Of a stretch of 14,219 nt of DNA, positions 12,001 to 14,219 are shown piece after piece (positions within the stretch are counted from its first letter, which is position 1; each line of letters starts with the position of its first letter). Below the pieces are notes generated by a model. That model was not told the origin of the DNA and searched no databases. It was given only the letters and a program-made list of their open reading frames with translations. Made by a program: the position numbers and the translations under genes. The stretch covers positions 1 through 14,219 of the forward strand of contig CAYZDL010000025.1 in assembly GCA_964477345.1 (NCBI GenBank). Reading direction: 5' to 3'. The DNA is from JAJZEO01 sp964477345 (lineage in GTDB: Bacteria > Chlamydiota > Chlamydiia > Chlamydiales > 2-12-FULL-49-11).

Positions 12001-12063
12001 AGAATCGGCAAACTCTTCTCACTAAATCTCTACTTTGCCAAAAGAGTTCTCTGCTGCGCTTAA
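1..12063 (+). CDS. Giant multidomain protein with DUF3638/DUF3645-like SF2 ATPase core, C-terminal repeats and membrane tail (5' partial)
   Basis: The frame is open from base 1 to the TAA at 12061-12063, giving 4020 codons without a stop. A TTG at 139 is the first candidate start in the window, but the 46 codons before it are open and read as ordinary protein (for example FTPEEINERI), so the start lies upstream. Counting from base 1, the order is: a possible cysteine-peptidase-like region (H140, N160, H168, C249); a long unassigned region with beta-rich stretches; a helix-rich segment at 1658-1695; an ATPase core with K1875, DEAH 2018-2021, SGT 2335-2337, T2484/G2486/D2488 and Q2512/R2516/R2518; a Gln/Glu-rich helix; degenerate helical repeats; a proline-rich linker; an 8/9-residue repeat array; and hydrophobic segments near the C-terminus. 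The core resembles large eukaryotic DUF3638/DUF3645 proteins, so ATP-driven action is inferred. Substrate and biological role are unknown; a host-directed effector is one possibility. Confidence 0.93.
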   Translation, partial: TVYSASDGVFLRLFTPEEINERIQHPPAAVHKLSFKTFVYINCDAKLKDTRFEGDIPTRWSAQLSEFLEQSSQWDPGILPYRLEKARSLLKDLSTAPCANIQDSQQAEALAKKFQITISALKPGESFAFHGGYVREKEAHEMVYLVERAENHTYSFTVVNSGDGIRFHPTIVDGVKQKFDPGLRFKGLDLTHLNVPFLQGLIQINSPIAKEAFSEDALYLLIMANLYDVPYESANDIREFITAQRSGTCALKAQLALLRIIFGESTFKNLIRYMCLDSVNLALSGFFDAELKKTDLDGQIVRDLTRFAANHLLHLSTKQLEKSPKDDGPIRDAILSALALLEKVDRCEANVEEALKVIKEIEPVADETLYPKRIGELKTAPFTVNTDFPSLPLPKVFPPSRHPTISDILALTNLEKSLARSPGAYALQIELYANSLSTPNAFLQPPDRSIELIQALTDLLKTYVDKTIESSTRVAKQRNTARILFAHIHALCKIQSPDLARQFGISDIISETDAGQLFLSQNELDRHNELLIYTASSNQALNSNTWTFNHNHFDPSTLPPLLHYVYFEIFIPNRGQIIHFLSQAGFNVGSSVKEFVSFFTLDGNFELKSPLVTEFTLLRSIQRAHISINVFEKKFGNTRNYRLTVDDRTNSTTISVIGNDNTPKVVTLKIPPQSMFKRYYLAENVSTSFEVSEHQRTNLDATKTVDLKDTLLGIFRDQAYDTRSLKPIHLIELARRFFAEFDSPILRSSFEHQLFKAPVCQYSPRAVPIAKALCDTDFKREFFKFLDEHRALLMLEFVETRLDLALFLIRLATHTSFLSLVEAQETDYRTKLNTFVLEFLDSLKKNPLSADNQAKLFLHAALFQTVLLESSEKQNVIDLLDAWLQFRQNPIVGDQARAELDYLSTTVSERFFLKLPSLVDQLRGRESEFSMRIFGEPGEFSSLEGSRLTLKNTGGYALVCFMTGSLMAYGKEVKSPFPVQQFFLDSNCIELFGEQGKNLTKSTLHAASFFLEDAKGHYRVTYSGESSRRTSPFLIEKYHETLGWLPYINRNRLLAIYKTIITENYINCDIPLGILAGCEAWEDSHGLVHFSDMITGKFLYFENEEKVLCQTETNSRVQSLKGSCAFSIENSSFVHIETATDGTEKLRFPRYNDLSFVRNPGDSTWYWTKDASFFLSLEKAGNELHLFDNYLRVESLAGQCFALIPNLTFASKKPHFNLHRCEQYDYRNPSEKPPTIDLGQIHTFAIPIKDGQLCPVSPEQVAFCAYINLGIRRYDAALERIQEIGPIDLIHSAACVEGMKKLSQFALEQATSPEGIGIGLKAVVVLSRAGPDNPPDIAHYQRYLGQLGNIPREYRITAEEELSIITSVPPHARTPQLMNRERLLLGGYSPPDSMVSCVNYNPKQPEIKLPTLFEIPFTFSDTGNGPVFDLSFSNWQREIGKLSTFLRTTGSFSSVYNTTLLARGNIEKKRILNSLLVLSLVLCPETRKNTSLFYHILHNPPSGAPFVFYTLGEQNNSYTLGASLFSYFKIPNGCSLTLKVSQPKQFSTRIELKGRTPYPQVLALPNHPKVREGERLQIDPSRVMTFFDQELSSAKDFVLKAEQRRVRFAHEEDHFLDPDFFMPDEDPSLKAPQEKMFTSFSDGYKENLKHRESQTIAVLALADIKAEILAMKQARVGREQRLITLENDLLTLANRRPEEAFLLEDLVQGSSARPPLTIKNLQFLFFNGQVEGYKTRNPYLTDDEIVDLHHLSATFFKASVEAHQLERLQSLLEDLFKEMTTPEAAMLTTSESLDRDGVVVAEDHHIVDLLHKLRKTAKQTSAYDLRESPQRLAFEFETRKMFLCEPDQEAALLFLIERVKKGQNGTLQVGMGGGKTDVIAAYFMAKMASMITERQMFPVLMTPAFQLQSVSHALKKKLEGAFDIELVTIEPPHRGMELVELEAIEKRLREIKDSQQFLSPKVLLIGPEYFQVLELEYYLHYEYVSSLDPDAITDEEIAKLRCLTALLGHIRDTVILCDEAHVSLDTNLEVNFPKGEPEKYDPKFITLISFIHQVLNKPELLSLLHLSTNEQTKHFSMEIYQTRVLPLIAEALSKYEEIYLQDETKRKSLLRYLKGELSPILQQYLDNRPLAVPAELQEDFDFLLYLKDLEESGDPELMKAVEMIDKAKELLQSLIPFVLANKTINIHCGRSRIEKAPGETVPYICADTPSKNKFGSVELLVVLHFLTAMIHGVEDGQITQLFEKFEKDALFATSILKVPYESSSAVKRCRQLFGIAPCELKDHFDEIRQKVKADSELVFEVERFTAEQYAVTFSERANSNAMSIVSLGGLFYAMSGTPPIGLFHHSLQKHTLVDRTVNPAVIHALISKQTPFTIVDIAPDNPYGSMIQAITQDSNVRGILDVRSYFKDIPNDEVARLIIKHTSPDVKAVLYFTRQGGSAAADFPAILLRNETEPKILREITEEELEKHDLKKGEFFTFFSRRQTEGIDIPALGDACYAILPGSQMSLSESTQAAKRLRALFEGQNVHPFIDREEAHLLDPSFEKLPTVDQYRVVTKKALKVEARLDAQKKLTAYRKMLSNAVVSHLRRYLLSLPISTKPEVAAQASKFRQLKQFIFVDDRKLKKQCRLEDDFDVLDVLKAEAASLIQSVEENGNIPREVAQNIKREINEEILTLAEETKVEFVQKVKRPVLGPKSAQSLDTEILAQRQVDQETKLEVDQELQKEVEQEILSLQGPSLLRERPTTPFNPREFIIDQLTNFATPKTSISVSSAFSNDPCVQKGHNYGALFLPNLQITDECLRPYTSQISFFSRKRPPLNYLVIFYDVASSTYKGVIVTRSQAEHLTNHLRETKQNNIWVVHPNLEIQAGASPINFENDTLQQLMIPFNLLGGNLDYPFKYLVFYKDWFDMDPDLDQLKKRFLYLTHTKYQPLLLEHHLMLANAKEIDRIIYTESSTGLLENAQNVTPEEVKGNPEKFKRHIPYFRGAPLVQAIPNTKEFMDLLVPQQMAFISISQAEMIQSIRCVRKFPENIITNLPLAQLQRHLRHLLPTQLAFIKNPNILRMVDKHKWKSLSPDIFAQAQIVSADFDYLSDAQFVKLPVCVEKGGLPVVQTRCHKIVDPSVLFEFLSRRAQLLEKQLACLTNPLAVNFVTSNNIRFLQDGLLRKSCLLPECQTQLQSFTDAKTVDRLCRLGFRNFTSTQFGAITDMTIFSQFDGEFARKVVTLEKCAPYLDLALFTKEFFERGPATKIATSLLQKFSALQVGWYLDQWPTGSDQFRYLSIDVIVHVRSKNPFTLSGEQIDQIQPKHYSSLSDALLNSLKSAQIAKIADPDLIRRLDAEHALYVNPIYADHIVNSFITQAAIQGQIGENLSLEKIRTFDEKLLKDYVTARCNSIWSTYLTASAKLLQQVTDKAFLVRLQTAKFPYFTDEQMAIIDPTLSAGYYTKEVLDSTKRLLDLKLLRKFSTAQLEWYLNAYPEGVELCKRLPGPQVVGLQSIKKIILTDFQLGELTTEDQLLLLSDENFIRVEFRRFQNLQNLALLERMVDLVNLRRLTGYSCGTFSPGKINLIGNDHLQELSIQALYNDFTSEKLATFSDQQIGWFVKTTGYFFNPTSTSSQQLRSTTDLGLLRKLQKAGFSRFTTTQLALLAPPVEEACPESAPEASSGESDESKIAAQDEQILLQRRREAERLRPPPEIEFASFTAPRKSPSPPLIVDEKTPPGHSPYSPHFAWESRPWRPSEAAAIDEADEIHHNDQQKSPITARRDHSPAPIIPWRAPSSVVEPDHSHITALPPAQQWDDEPAPFVSPPARQWDASDQLGYLSVDALKAYIKRDHNHANSFRRVQHPDVLSRIIQAGYLKLTPMQIQRLRNENDLLLLPEKSLSHLTPKQISALKNPKLIAKLGPTQVSHINPKYVGHLRDESIKGVNDKQIVAGLSLRQIRHLEATQLKQASYSQALAYTVMTFAEAFFALLLFPLVELIHWTSHIVCLCFFEGVHKYTLDRIGKLFSLNLYFAKRVLCCA
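361..795 (+). other. Putative permuted cysteine-peptidase-like region of the giant protein
   Basis: This covers about residues 121-265. A Gly/His-rich start (FHGGY, 129-133) is followed by EAHEMVYLVE, with H140 placed before a beta-strand-like stretch. VVNSGDGIRFHP follows, with N160 and H168. About 80 residues later comes SGTC (246-249) at the start of a predicted helix (ALKAQLALLRIIF). A Cys at a helix N-terminus preceded by Gly/Ser-Gly-Thr, with His residues on strands, resembles papain-fold enzymes. Here His precedes Cys, as in permuted NlpC/P60- or LRAT-like folds. This is pattern reading only, and the region could equally be a non-catalytic structural domain. Confidence 0.35.
5470..7590 (+). 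other. SF2-like ATPase core of the giant protein (DUF3638/DUF3645-type)
   Basis: This covers about residues 1824-2530. A possible Q-motif region (Q1848) precedes Walker A, QVGMGGGKT (K1875). VILCDEAH gives motif II at 2018-2021, followed by SLDTN. AMSGTPP supplies motif III (2335-2337). A second lobe begins near LDV (2400-2402) and NDEVA, then KAVLYFTR. It contains the motif V-like RRQTEGIDIP (2481-2490) and the motif VI-like QAAKRLRALFEGQ (2512-2524). As I recall the family, eukaryotic DUF3638/DUF3645 proteins have MGEGKS at Walker A, an SGT motif, a T-R-G-T-D-x-x-x-P motif and a QACMRxRxLGxGQ-like motif in the same order, which is the main reason for the assignment. ATP hydrolysis is likely because the Walker A Lys/Thr and the DEAH Asp/Glu are intact. 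Whether it moves nucleic acid or protein cannot be told. Confidence 0.72.
8101..8205 (+). other. Gln/Glu-rich helical linker after the ATPase core
   Basis: Residues about 2701-2735 read as a highly charged helix built from Q-x-V-D/E-Q-E units (QRQVDQETKLEVDQE, then LQKEVEQEI). It probably forms a long helix or coiled coil separating the ATPase from the C-terminal repeats. As I recall, eukaryotic DUF3638 proteins carry an EQEQE-type stretch at a comparable place, which supports shared architecture. Low complexity makes chance resemblance possible. Confidence 0.5.
8983..10935 (+). repeat. Degenerate helical repeats in the giant protein
   Basis: Residues about 2995-3645 repeatedly show a pattern of the form F/L-x-x-x-Q-L/I-x-x-L/I, often with an Asn-Pro or Asp-Pro turn. 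Examples are LLVPQQMAFI, LPLAQLQRHL, LLPTQLAFIKNPNILRMV, FTLSGEQIDQI, IADPDLIRRL, FPYFTDEQMAII and FSRFTTTQLALL. Three copies share a stronger F-S-x-x-Q-x-x-W-Y/F signature, at F3256, F3462 and F3592. The likely structure is an alpha-solenoid used as a binding scaffold. Copies are too diverged for boundaries to be exact, and no known repeat family such as TPR, ankyrin or LRR fits. Confidence 0.6.
10939..11448 (+). other. Proline-rich, probably disordered linker in the giant protein
   Basis: Residues 3647-3816 are rich in Pro, Ser, Glu, Asp and His and poor in hydrophobic runs, beginning APPVEEACPESAPEASS and ending before LGYLS. Two similar motifs, RPWRPSEA and IPWRAPSS, and a duplicated PPA[QR]QWD lie inside it. 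It separates the two repeat regions and probably acts as a flexible spacer. Confidence 0.6.
11371..11437 (+). repeat. 22-bp direct repeat pair, 45 bp apart, inside the proline-rich linker
   Basis: Bases 11371-11392 and 11416-11437 match at 21 of 22 positions (ccaccagcac, A or G, acaatgggatg). The copies are 45 bp apart, exactly 15 codons, and encode PPAQQWD and PPARQWD. This looks like a recent in-frame tandem duplication of a 45-bp unit whose remaining part has diverged, or selection for the PPAxQWD motif. Confidence 0.75.
11575..11850 (+). repeat. Eleven contiguous 8/9-residue repeats (about 25-residue super-period) near the C-terminus of the giant protein
   Basis: From L3859 to A3950 the protein divides without gaps into units starting at 3859, 3867, 3876, 3884, 3892, 3901, 3909, 3917, 3925, 3934 and 3942. 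The consensus is L-x-x-x-Q-[IV]-x-x (LTPMQIQR, LPEKSLSH, LTPKQISA, LGPTQVSH, LSLRQIRH, LEATQLKQA), with 8 or 9 residues each. Three units make a 25-residue super-repeat at 3859-3883, 3884-3908 and 3909-3933, with a partial fourth; the first two copies both end in SH. This suggests a small solenoid or short-helix array immediately before the membrane tail. It looks like a more regular relative of the degenerate repeats upstream. Confidence 0.75.
11863..11982 (+). other. C-terminal hydrophobic (putative membrane) tail of the giant protein
   Basis: Residues about 3955-3994 contain a long hydrophobic run (TVMTFAEAFFALLLFPLVEL, 3959-3978), a short polar break with His and Trp, and a second shorter apolar run (IVCLCFFEGV, 3985-3994). 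A basic, aromatic 26-residue tail ending in RVLCCA follows. This could be a membrane hairpin or a single anchor. The break between two apolar lobes is reminiscent of the bilobed segment of chlamydial inclusion-membrane proteins, but one hydrophobic pair alone is weak evidence. Confidence 0.5.
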
Positions 12064-12996
12064 GGGGAGGTCTTCATAAGTTTCAAAGGTGATAAAGTGC
12101 TCTAGTGGAGATTCATCGAAAAATGAGAATCGATAAACATTGCACGAAAGTTTTTGTCCGGGGTGGGGATTTGTAGGCTTGAGATTATCGAAGAATTCTT
12201 GGCCAAAATTGATTTCTATCGTATCTGTTTCATGATCTTCCAACTCTTCAATTCGCATTAAAATAGAAATTTCTTGATCTTCGATTAACTCAATTTCTCC
12301 CCCAATCTTATCGTCAAGGCTTTCGAATATAAATTCTAGATTGTGCTTTTTCCCTAGAGAAGTGGCACGAGTAAACCTTCCCTCACAATCATCCTGATCT
12401 ATCAAGAGATTTTTTAGCTCTTTAAGGGTTTTCCTCAACGTGGGTTGCAGTGTTTCTCCATCCTCAAAGGTAACTAAGCCATCAGAAACCTCTCTTACTT
12501 GCTTGATCGCATGATCAATTTTTTCAGCAAAGACATGAAGACATGCAAGAAATCGTCCTGTCACTGAATCGATCAGATACCCTACGTTTTTACGCCCAAG
12601 TGCTATTAATGCCTGCTCAATCACACTCGCCTCTTCGTCGACGCACCATGCTGCCCAAAGGAGGGAAGGCTCTTCTTTAAATTGAACAATCGCAAAAATC
12701 AAAGATTTTTGATTAATCGTTACAGAAAAGGGAATTTTCCTCAAAAGATCGATTTCTCCCGTGATGCAAGCTTCATAATCGTACCTCTCTTGCCCATAGG
12801 TAAAACCTTCCCGTTCTACATTGACCAAAGTTCCAATGTCTAGGCCTACTACCCCCTTATAGATTTTACCATTAGAGAGAAGCACAGTCCCTTCATGCGA
12901 AGCCACCACTTTTTTGACATAACCCCCAGACCATAAAGTTGAGATCAGAAGCTGCATAGACAAAAATAAAGCAATCGATTTCCCTCTTAAGCTCAT
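12022..12996 (-). CDS. Hypothetical protein with signal-like N-terminus
   Basis: I do not recognise this 324-residue protein. The start at 12996 is supported by GGAGAG five to seven bases upstream. The N-terminus has a short basic region (R4, K6) and an apolar stretch (SIALFLSMQLLISTLW, 7-22), so a signal peptide or N-terminal anchor is likely. Two beta-hairpin-like segments look alike: EGTVLLSNGKIYKG (35-48) and DGLVTFEDGETL (172-183). The region 220-310 is acidic and probably beta-rich, and five cysteines are scattered through it. It lies 45 bases downstream of the pseudouridine synthase, so it may share its transcript or use its own weak promoter. Its last 14 codons overlap the giant gene tail to tail over 42 bases, ending in TAG. 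A periplasmic or surface location is inferred only from the N-terminus. Confidence 0.88.
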   Translation of the reverse strand: MSLRGKSIALFLSMQLLISTLWSGGYVKKVVASHEGTVLLSNGKIYKGVVGLDIGTLVNVEREGFTYGQERYDYEACITGEIDLLRKIPFSVTINQKSLIFAIVQFKEEPSLLWAAWCVDEEASVIEQALIALGRKNVGYLIDSVTGRFLACLHVFAEKIDHAIKQVREVSDGLVTFEDGETLQPTLRKTLKELKNLLIDQDDCEGRFTRATSLGKKHNLEFIFESLDDKIGGEIELIEDQEISILMRIEELEDHETDTIEINFGQEFFDNLKPTNPHPGQKLSCNVYRFSFFDESPLEHFITFETYEDLPLSAAENSFGKVEI

Positions 12997-12999
12997 TTT

Positions 13000-13005
13000 C
13001 TCTCC
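13000..13005 (-). promoter_or_regulatory. Ribosome binding site of the hypothetical exported protein
   Basis: Read on the minus strand, GGAGAG (13005 down to 13000) lies three bases from the ATG at 12996-12994, with the GGAG core five bases from it. It is the best Shine-Dalgarno match in the 45-base gap and fixes this start. Confidence 0.7.
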
Positions 13006-13021
13006 ATTCTTAAGGTGCTTT

Positions 13022-13050
13022 ATATTAAGCGCGTTTCATCTTTAAAAGAA
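13022..13050 (-). promoter_or_regulatory. Possible weak sigma-70-like promoter before the hypothetical gene
   Basis: On the minus strand, TAATAT (13027 to 13022) could be a -10 box. About 17 bases upstream, TTCTTT (13050 to 13045) is a poor -35 match. Transcription would start near 13015 and give a leader of about 20 bases containing the ribosome binding site. A+T-rich gaps often show such matches by chance. Confidence 0.22.
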
Positions 13051-13710
13051 AGGTTTTGCATCTTTGCGTAAGAAAGGGCAGTTTTTGGAATAAACAGTGA
13101 CGATCTCTTTGTGAACCGGGTGGATAAATCTCAATTTTGCATGGTGAAGATCGATTCCTTCACTCGCACCTTTCATAGTACTACCATATTTTTGATCACC
13201 TCGAATGGGGCAACCTATCGCCGCTAGCTGTGCCCGAATTTGGTGGTAACGACCTGTGTGGAGGAGAATTTCAAGAAGACCATCTTGGCGCACTTTGTAC
13301 GTCAAATGAGCCTCTTTGGCTAAAGGGGTCCCTTTAGCAACAACCCGTGTCCGATAATCTTCTTTTTTCAGGTAGTGGATCAATTCTCCCTGCATCTCTT
13401 TGGGGAGCTTTTCGGTGCGCGCCAGGTAGGTTTTCTCCCATAACCCGTCACGTATTTGCTCGTTGAGGCGGCTTAGCGCTTTGGAGGTTTTCGCCATCAC
13501 GAGAATGCCACTGGCTGATCGATCAAGGCGATGAATTTGATGCAGATAGACATTACCTGGCTTTTGATAGGCCTCTTTTAGGTAGATCTTTGAGCGCTCA
13601 AGGGCCGAATCGACCACTCCTTCTGAGGGAAGTGTCAAAAGGCAAGAAGGTTTATCGATGATCAGAAGATGGTTATCTTCGTACAAGATTTCGTTGTCTG
13701 ATAATTTCAT
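13042..13710 (-). CDS. RluA-family RNA pseudouridine synthase
   Basis: The enzyme isomerises uridine to pseudouridine in rRNA or tRNA in the cytoplasm. From the ATG at 13710 it has 222 residues. It shows the family's N-terminal ILYEDNHLLIIDKP strand, and the catalytic motif HRLDRSASGILV with Asp63 (the usual Thr-Ser-Gly reads Ala-Ser-Gly). Near the C-terminus is TGRYHQIRAQL followed by PIRGDQKYG. There is no room for an N-terminal S4 domain, so it is the short, single-domain type; the target uridine cannot be deduced. An in-frame ATG at 13740 would add ten residues, but 13710 is preferred: GGAA lies nine bases upstream, and family members start just before this strand. The start lies inside the 3' end of the methyltransferase gene (38-base overlap), suggesting an operon with translational coupling. 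Confidence 0.95.
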   Translation of the reverse strand: MKLSDNEILYEDNHLLIIDKPSCLLTLPSEGVVDSALERSKIYLKEAYQKPGNVYLHQIHRLDRSASGILVMAKTSKALSRLNEQIRDGLWEKTYLARTEKLPKEMQGELIHYLKKEDYRTRVVAKGTPLAKEAHLTYKVRQDGLLEILLHTGRYHQIRAQLAAIGCPIRGDQKYGSTMKGASEGIDLHHAKLRFIHPVHKEIVTVYSKNCPFLRKDAKPFF

Positions 13711-14219
13711 AAGCAATGATTCCAAATGCTGTTGAAGCATTTAACGAGTCGATTTTCCCATACATTGGTAAGGAGATTAGCTGAGCCTTTTTTTTCATCT
13801 GTTCACTGACCCCAAAAGCTTCACTTCCGATCACCAAGCAAACTTTAGAGGGAAACTCGATCTCATAGAGAGATGTAGAGACTTCGGGAGTGGCTGCAAA
13901 AAGAGCGATCTTGTGCTTTTGGCAATGCTCGATCAGTGCCTCAGAGCTCATTTCACACACTGTTTGTGTGAAAAATGCCCCCAAACTCGCCCGTATCACA
14001 TTCGGTGAATAGAGATCGACCCCTCCACCAAGAGAAACAACCGCATCAAAACCTGCTGCATCAGCTGTTCTCATCAAGGCTCCTAGATTGCCCGGTTTCT
14101 CCAATCCATCTGCAGCCACGATCAAAGAGTGATCTTTGAGCTCTTGCTTCTCCATTTTCACAAGGGCGATGGCGTCTCCTCCTCGGTAAGTAAGCTCCTC
14201 AATCAATTCAGGAGCCATC
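13673..14219 (-). CDS. SpoU/TrmH-family RNA 2'-O-methyltransferase (5' partial)
   Basis: The enzyme would transfer a methyl group from S-adenosylmethionine to a ribose 2'-OH of rRNA or tRNA. About 181 C-terminal residues are present, counted from the Met at 14218. All three SPOUT knot motifs are visible. Motif 1 is EKPGNLGALMRTADAAGFDAV (residues 40-60), with the Asn-x-Gly and catalytic-type Arg. Motif 2 is LVIGSEAFGVSEQM (128-141). Motif 3 is LPMYGKIDSLNASTAFGIIA (150-169), continuing to RQR. Family members of about 250-270 residues carry an N-terminal substrate-binding domain. The first residues here (PELIEELTYR) look like the end of that domain, so the ATG at 14218 is probably internal and the gene continues past the right edge. 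It ends in TAA at 13673 and overlaps the downstream pseudouridine synthase. Specificity is not predictable. Confidence 0.93.
   Translation of the reverse strand, partial: MAPELIEELTYRGGDAIALVKMEKQELKDHSLIVAADGLEKPGNLGALMRTADAAGFDAVVSLGGGVDLYSPNVIRASLGAFFTQTVCEMSSEALIEHCQKHKIALFAATPEVSTSLYEIEFPSKVCLVIGSEAFGVSEQMKKKAQLISLPMYGKIDSLNASTAFGIIAYEIIRQRNLVRR
13720..13723 (-). promoter_or_regulatory. Weak ribosome binding site choosing the pseudouridine synthase start
   Basis: Minus-strand GGAA (13723 to 13720) stands nine bases before the ATG at 13710. The competing ATG at 13740 has its nearest purine-rich GGGAAAA about 15-20 bases away, too far for good initiation. The site lies within the coding region of the upstream methyltransferase. 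Confidence 0.45.

Noticed and set aside
11774..12022. 82-codon minus-strand open frame adjoining the hypothetical gene
   Set aside because: It is antisense to the repeat array and membrane tail and reads as Arg/Cys-rich noise. It is in a different frame from the upstream gene, with no sign of a frameshift.
12011..12048. Inverted repeat AACTCTT / AAGAGTT near the convergent gene ends as a terminator
   Set aside because: The stem is only seven A+T-rich pairs around a 24-base loop with no following T-run on either strand, so it is probably chance.
1..14219. tRNA, rRNA, CRISPR array, insertion sequence ends, riboswitch
   Set aside because: Nearly every base is coding. No regularly spaced DNA repeats, transposase motifs, terminal inverted repeats or cloverleaf-like sequences were noticed by eye.

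Overview
The window holds one giant gene and, on the opposite strand, the end of a small RNA-modification gene cluster. A bacterium is indicated by dense gene packing, overlapping genes, Shine-Dalgarno-like sites and no introns. The DNA is moderately A+T-rich by eye. The giant, host-interaction-like protein beside ordinary housekeeping RNA enzymes would fit an environmental chlamydia (Simkania, Waddlia or Parachlamydia-like). That assignment is inference from overall style; no marker gene in the window proves it.

Layout. Bases 1-12063 (+) are a single uninterrupted reading frame of 4020 codons. The frame is already open at base 1, so the true start lies to the left of the window. Residue numbers for this protein are counted from base 1. 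The protein appears modular. (i) An N-terminal region has a His...Asn/His...Cys pattern (about residues 120-265), possibly a permuted cysteine-peptidase-like fold. (ii) About 1,400 residues have no recognisable domain. (iii) A superfamily-2-type ATPase core (about 1825-2530) has Walker A, DEAH, SGT, T-x-G-x-D and Q-x3-R-x-R motifs and resembles the large DUF3638/DUF3645 proteins known mainly from eukaryotes. (iv) A Gln/Glu-rich helical linker lies at about 2700-2735. (v) A long helical-repeat region (about 2995-3645) is followed by a proline-rich linker (3647-3816). (vi) A regular 8/9-residue repeat array (3859-3950) follows. (vii) The protein ends in a hydrophobic, probably membrane-inserting tail (about 3955-3994).

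Bases 12022-14219 (-) carry three genes read right to left: the 3' part of a SpoU/TrmH-type RNA 2'-O-methyltransferase, an RluA-type pseudouridine synthase that overlaps it, and, after a 45-base gap, a 324-residue protein of unknown function with a signal-like N-terminus. This last gene overlaps the tail of the giant gene by 42 bases, tail to tail.

The two RNA-modifying enzymes probably act in rRNA or tRNA maturation and are likely co-transcribed. The giant protein and the small exported-looking protein are the unknowns of interest. Nothing in the sequence ties them functionally together except that they converge on each other. There is no gene-free stretch longer than 45 bases, and I saw no tRNA, rRNA, CRISPR array, insertion sequence or clear intrinsic terminator.
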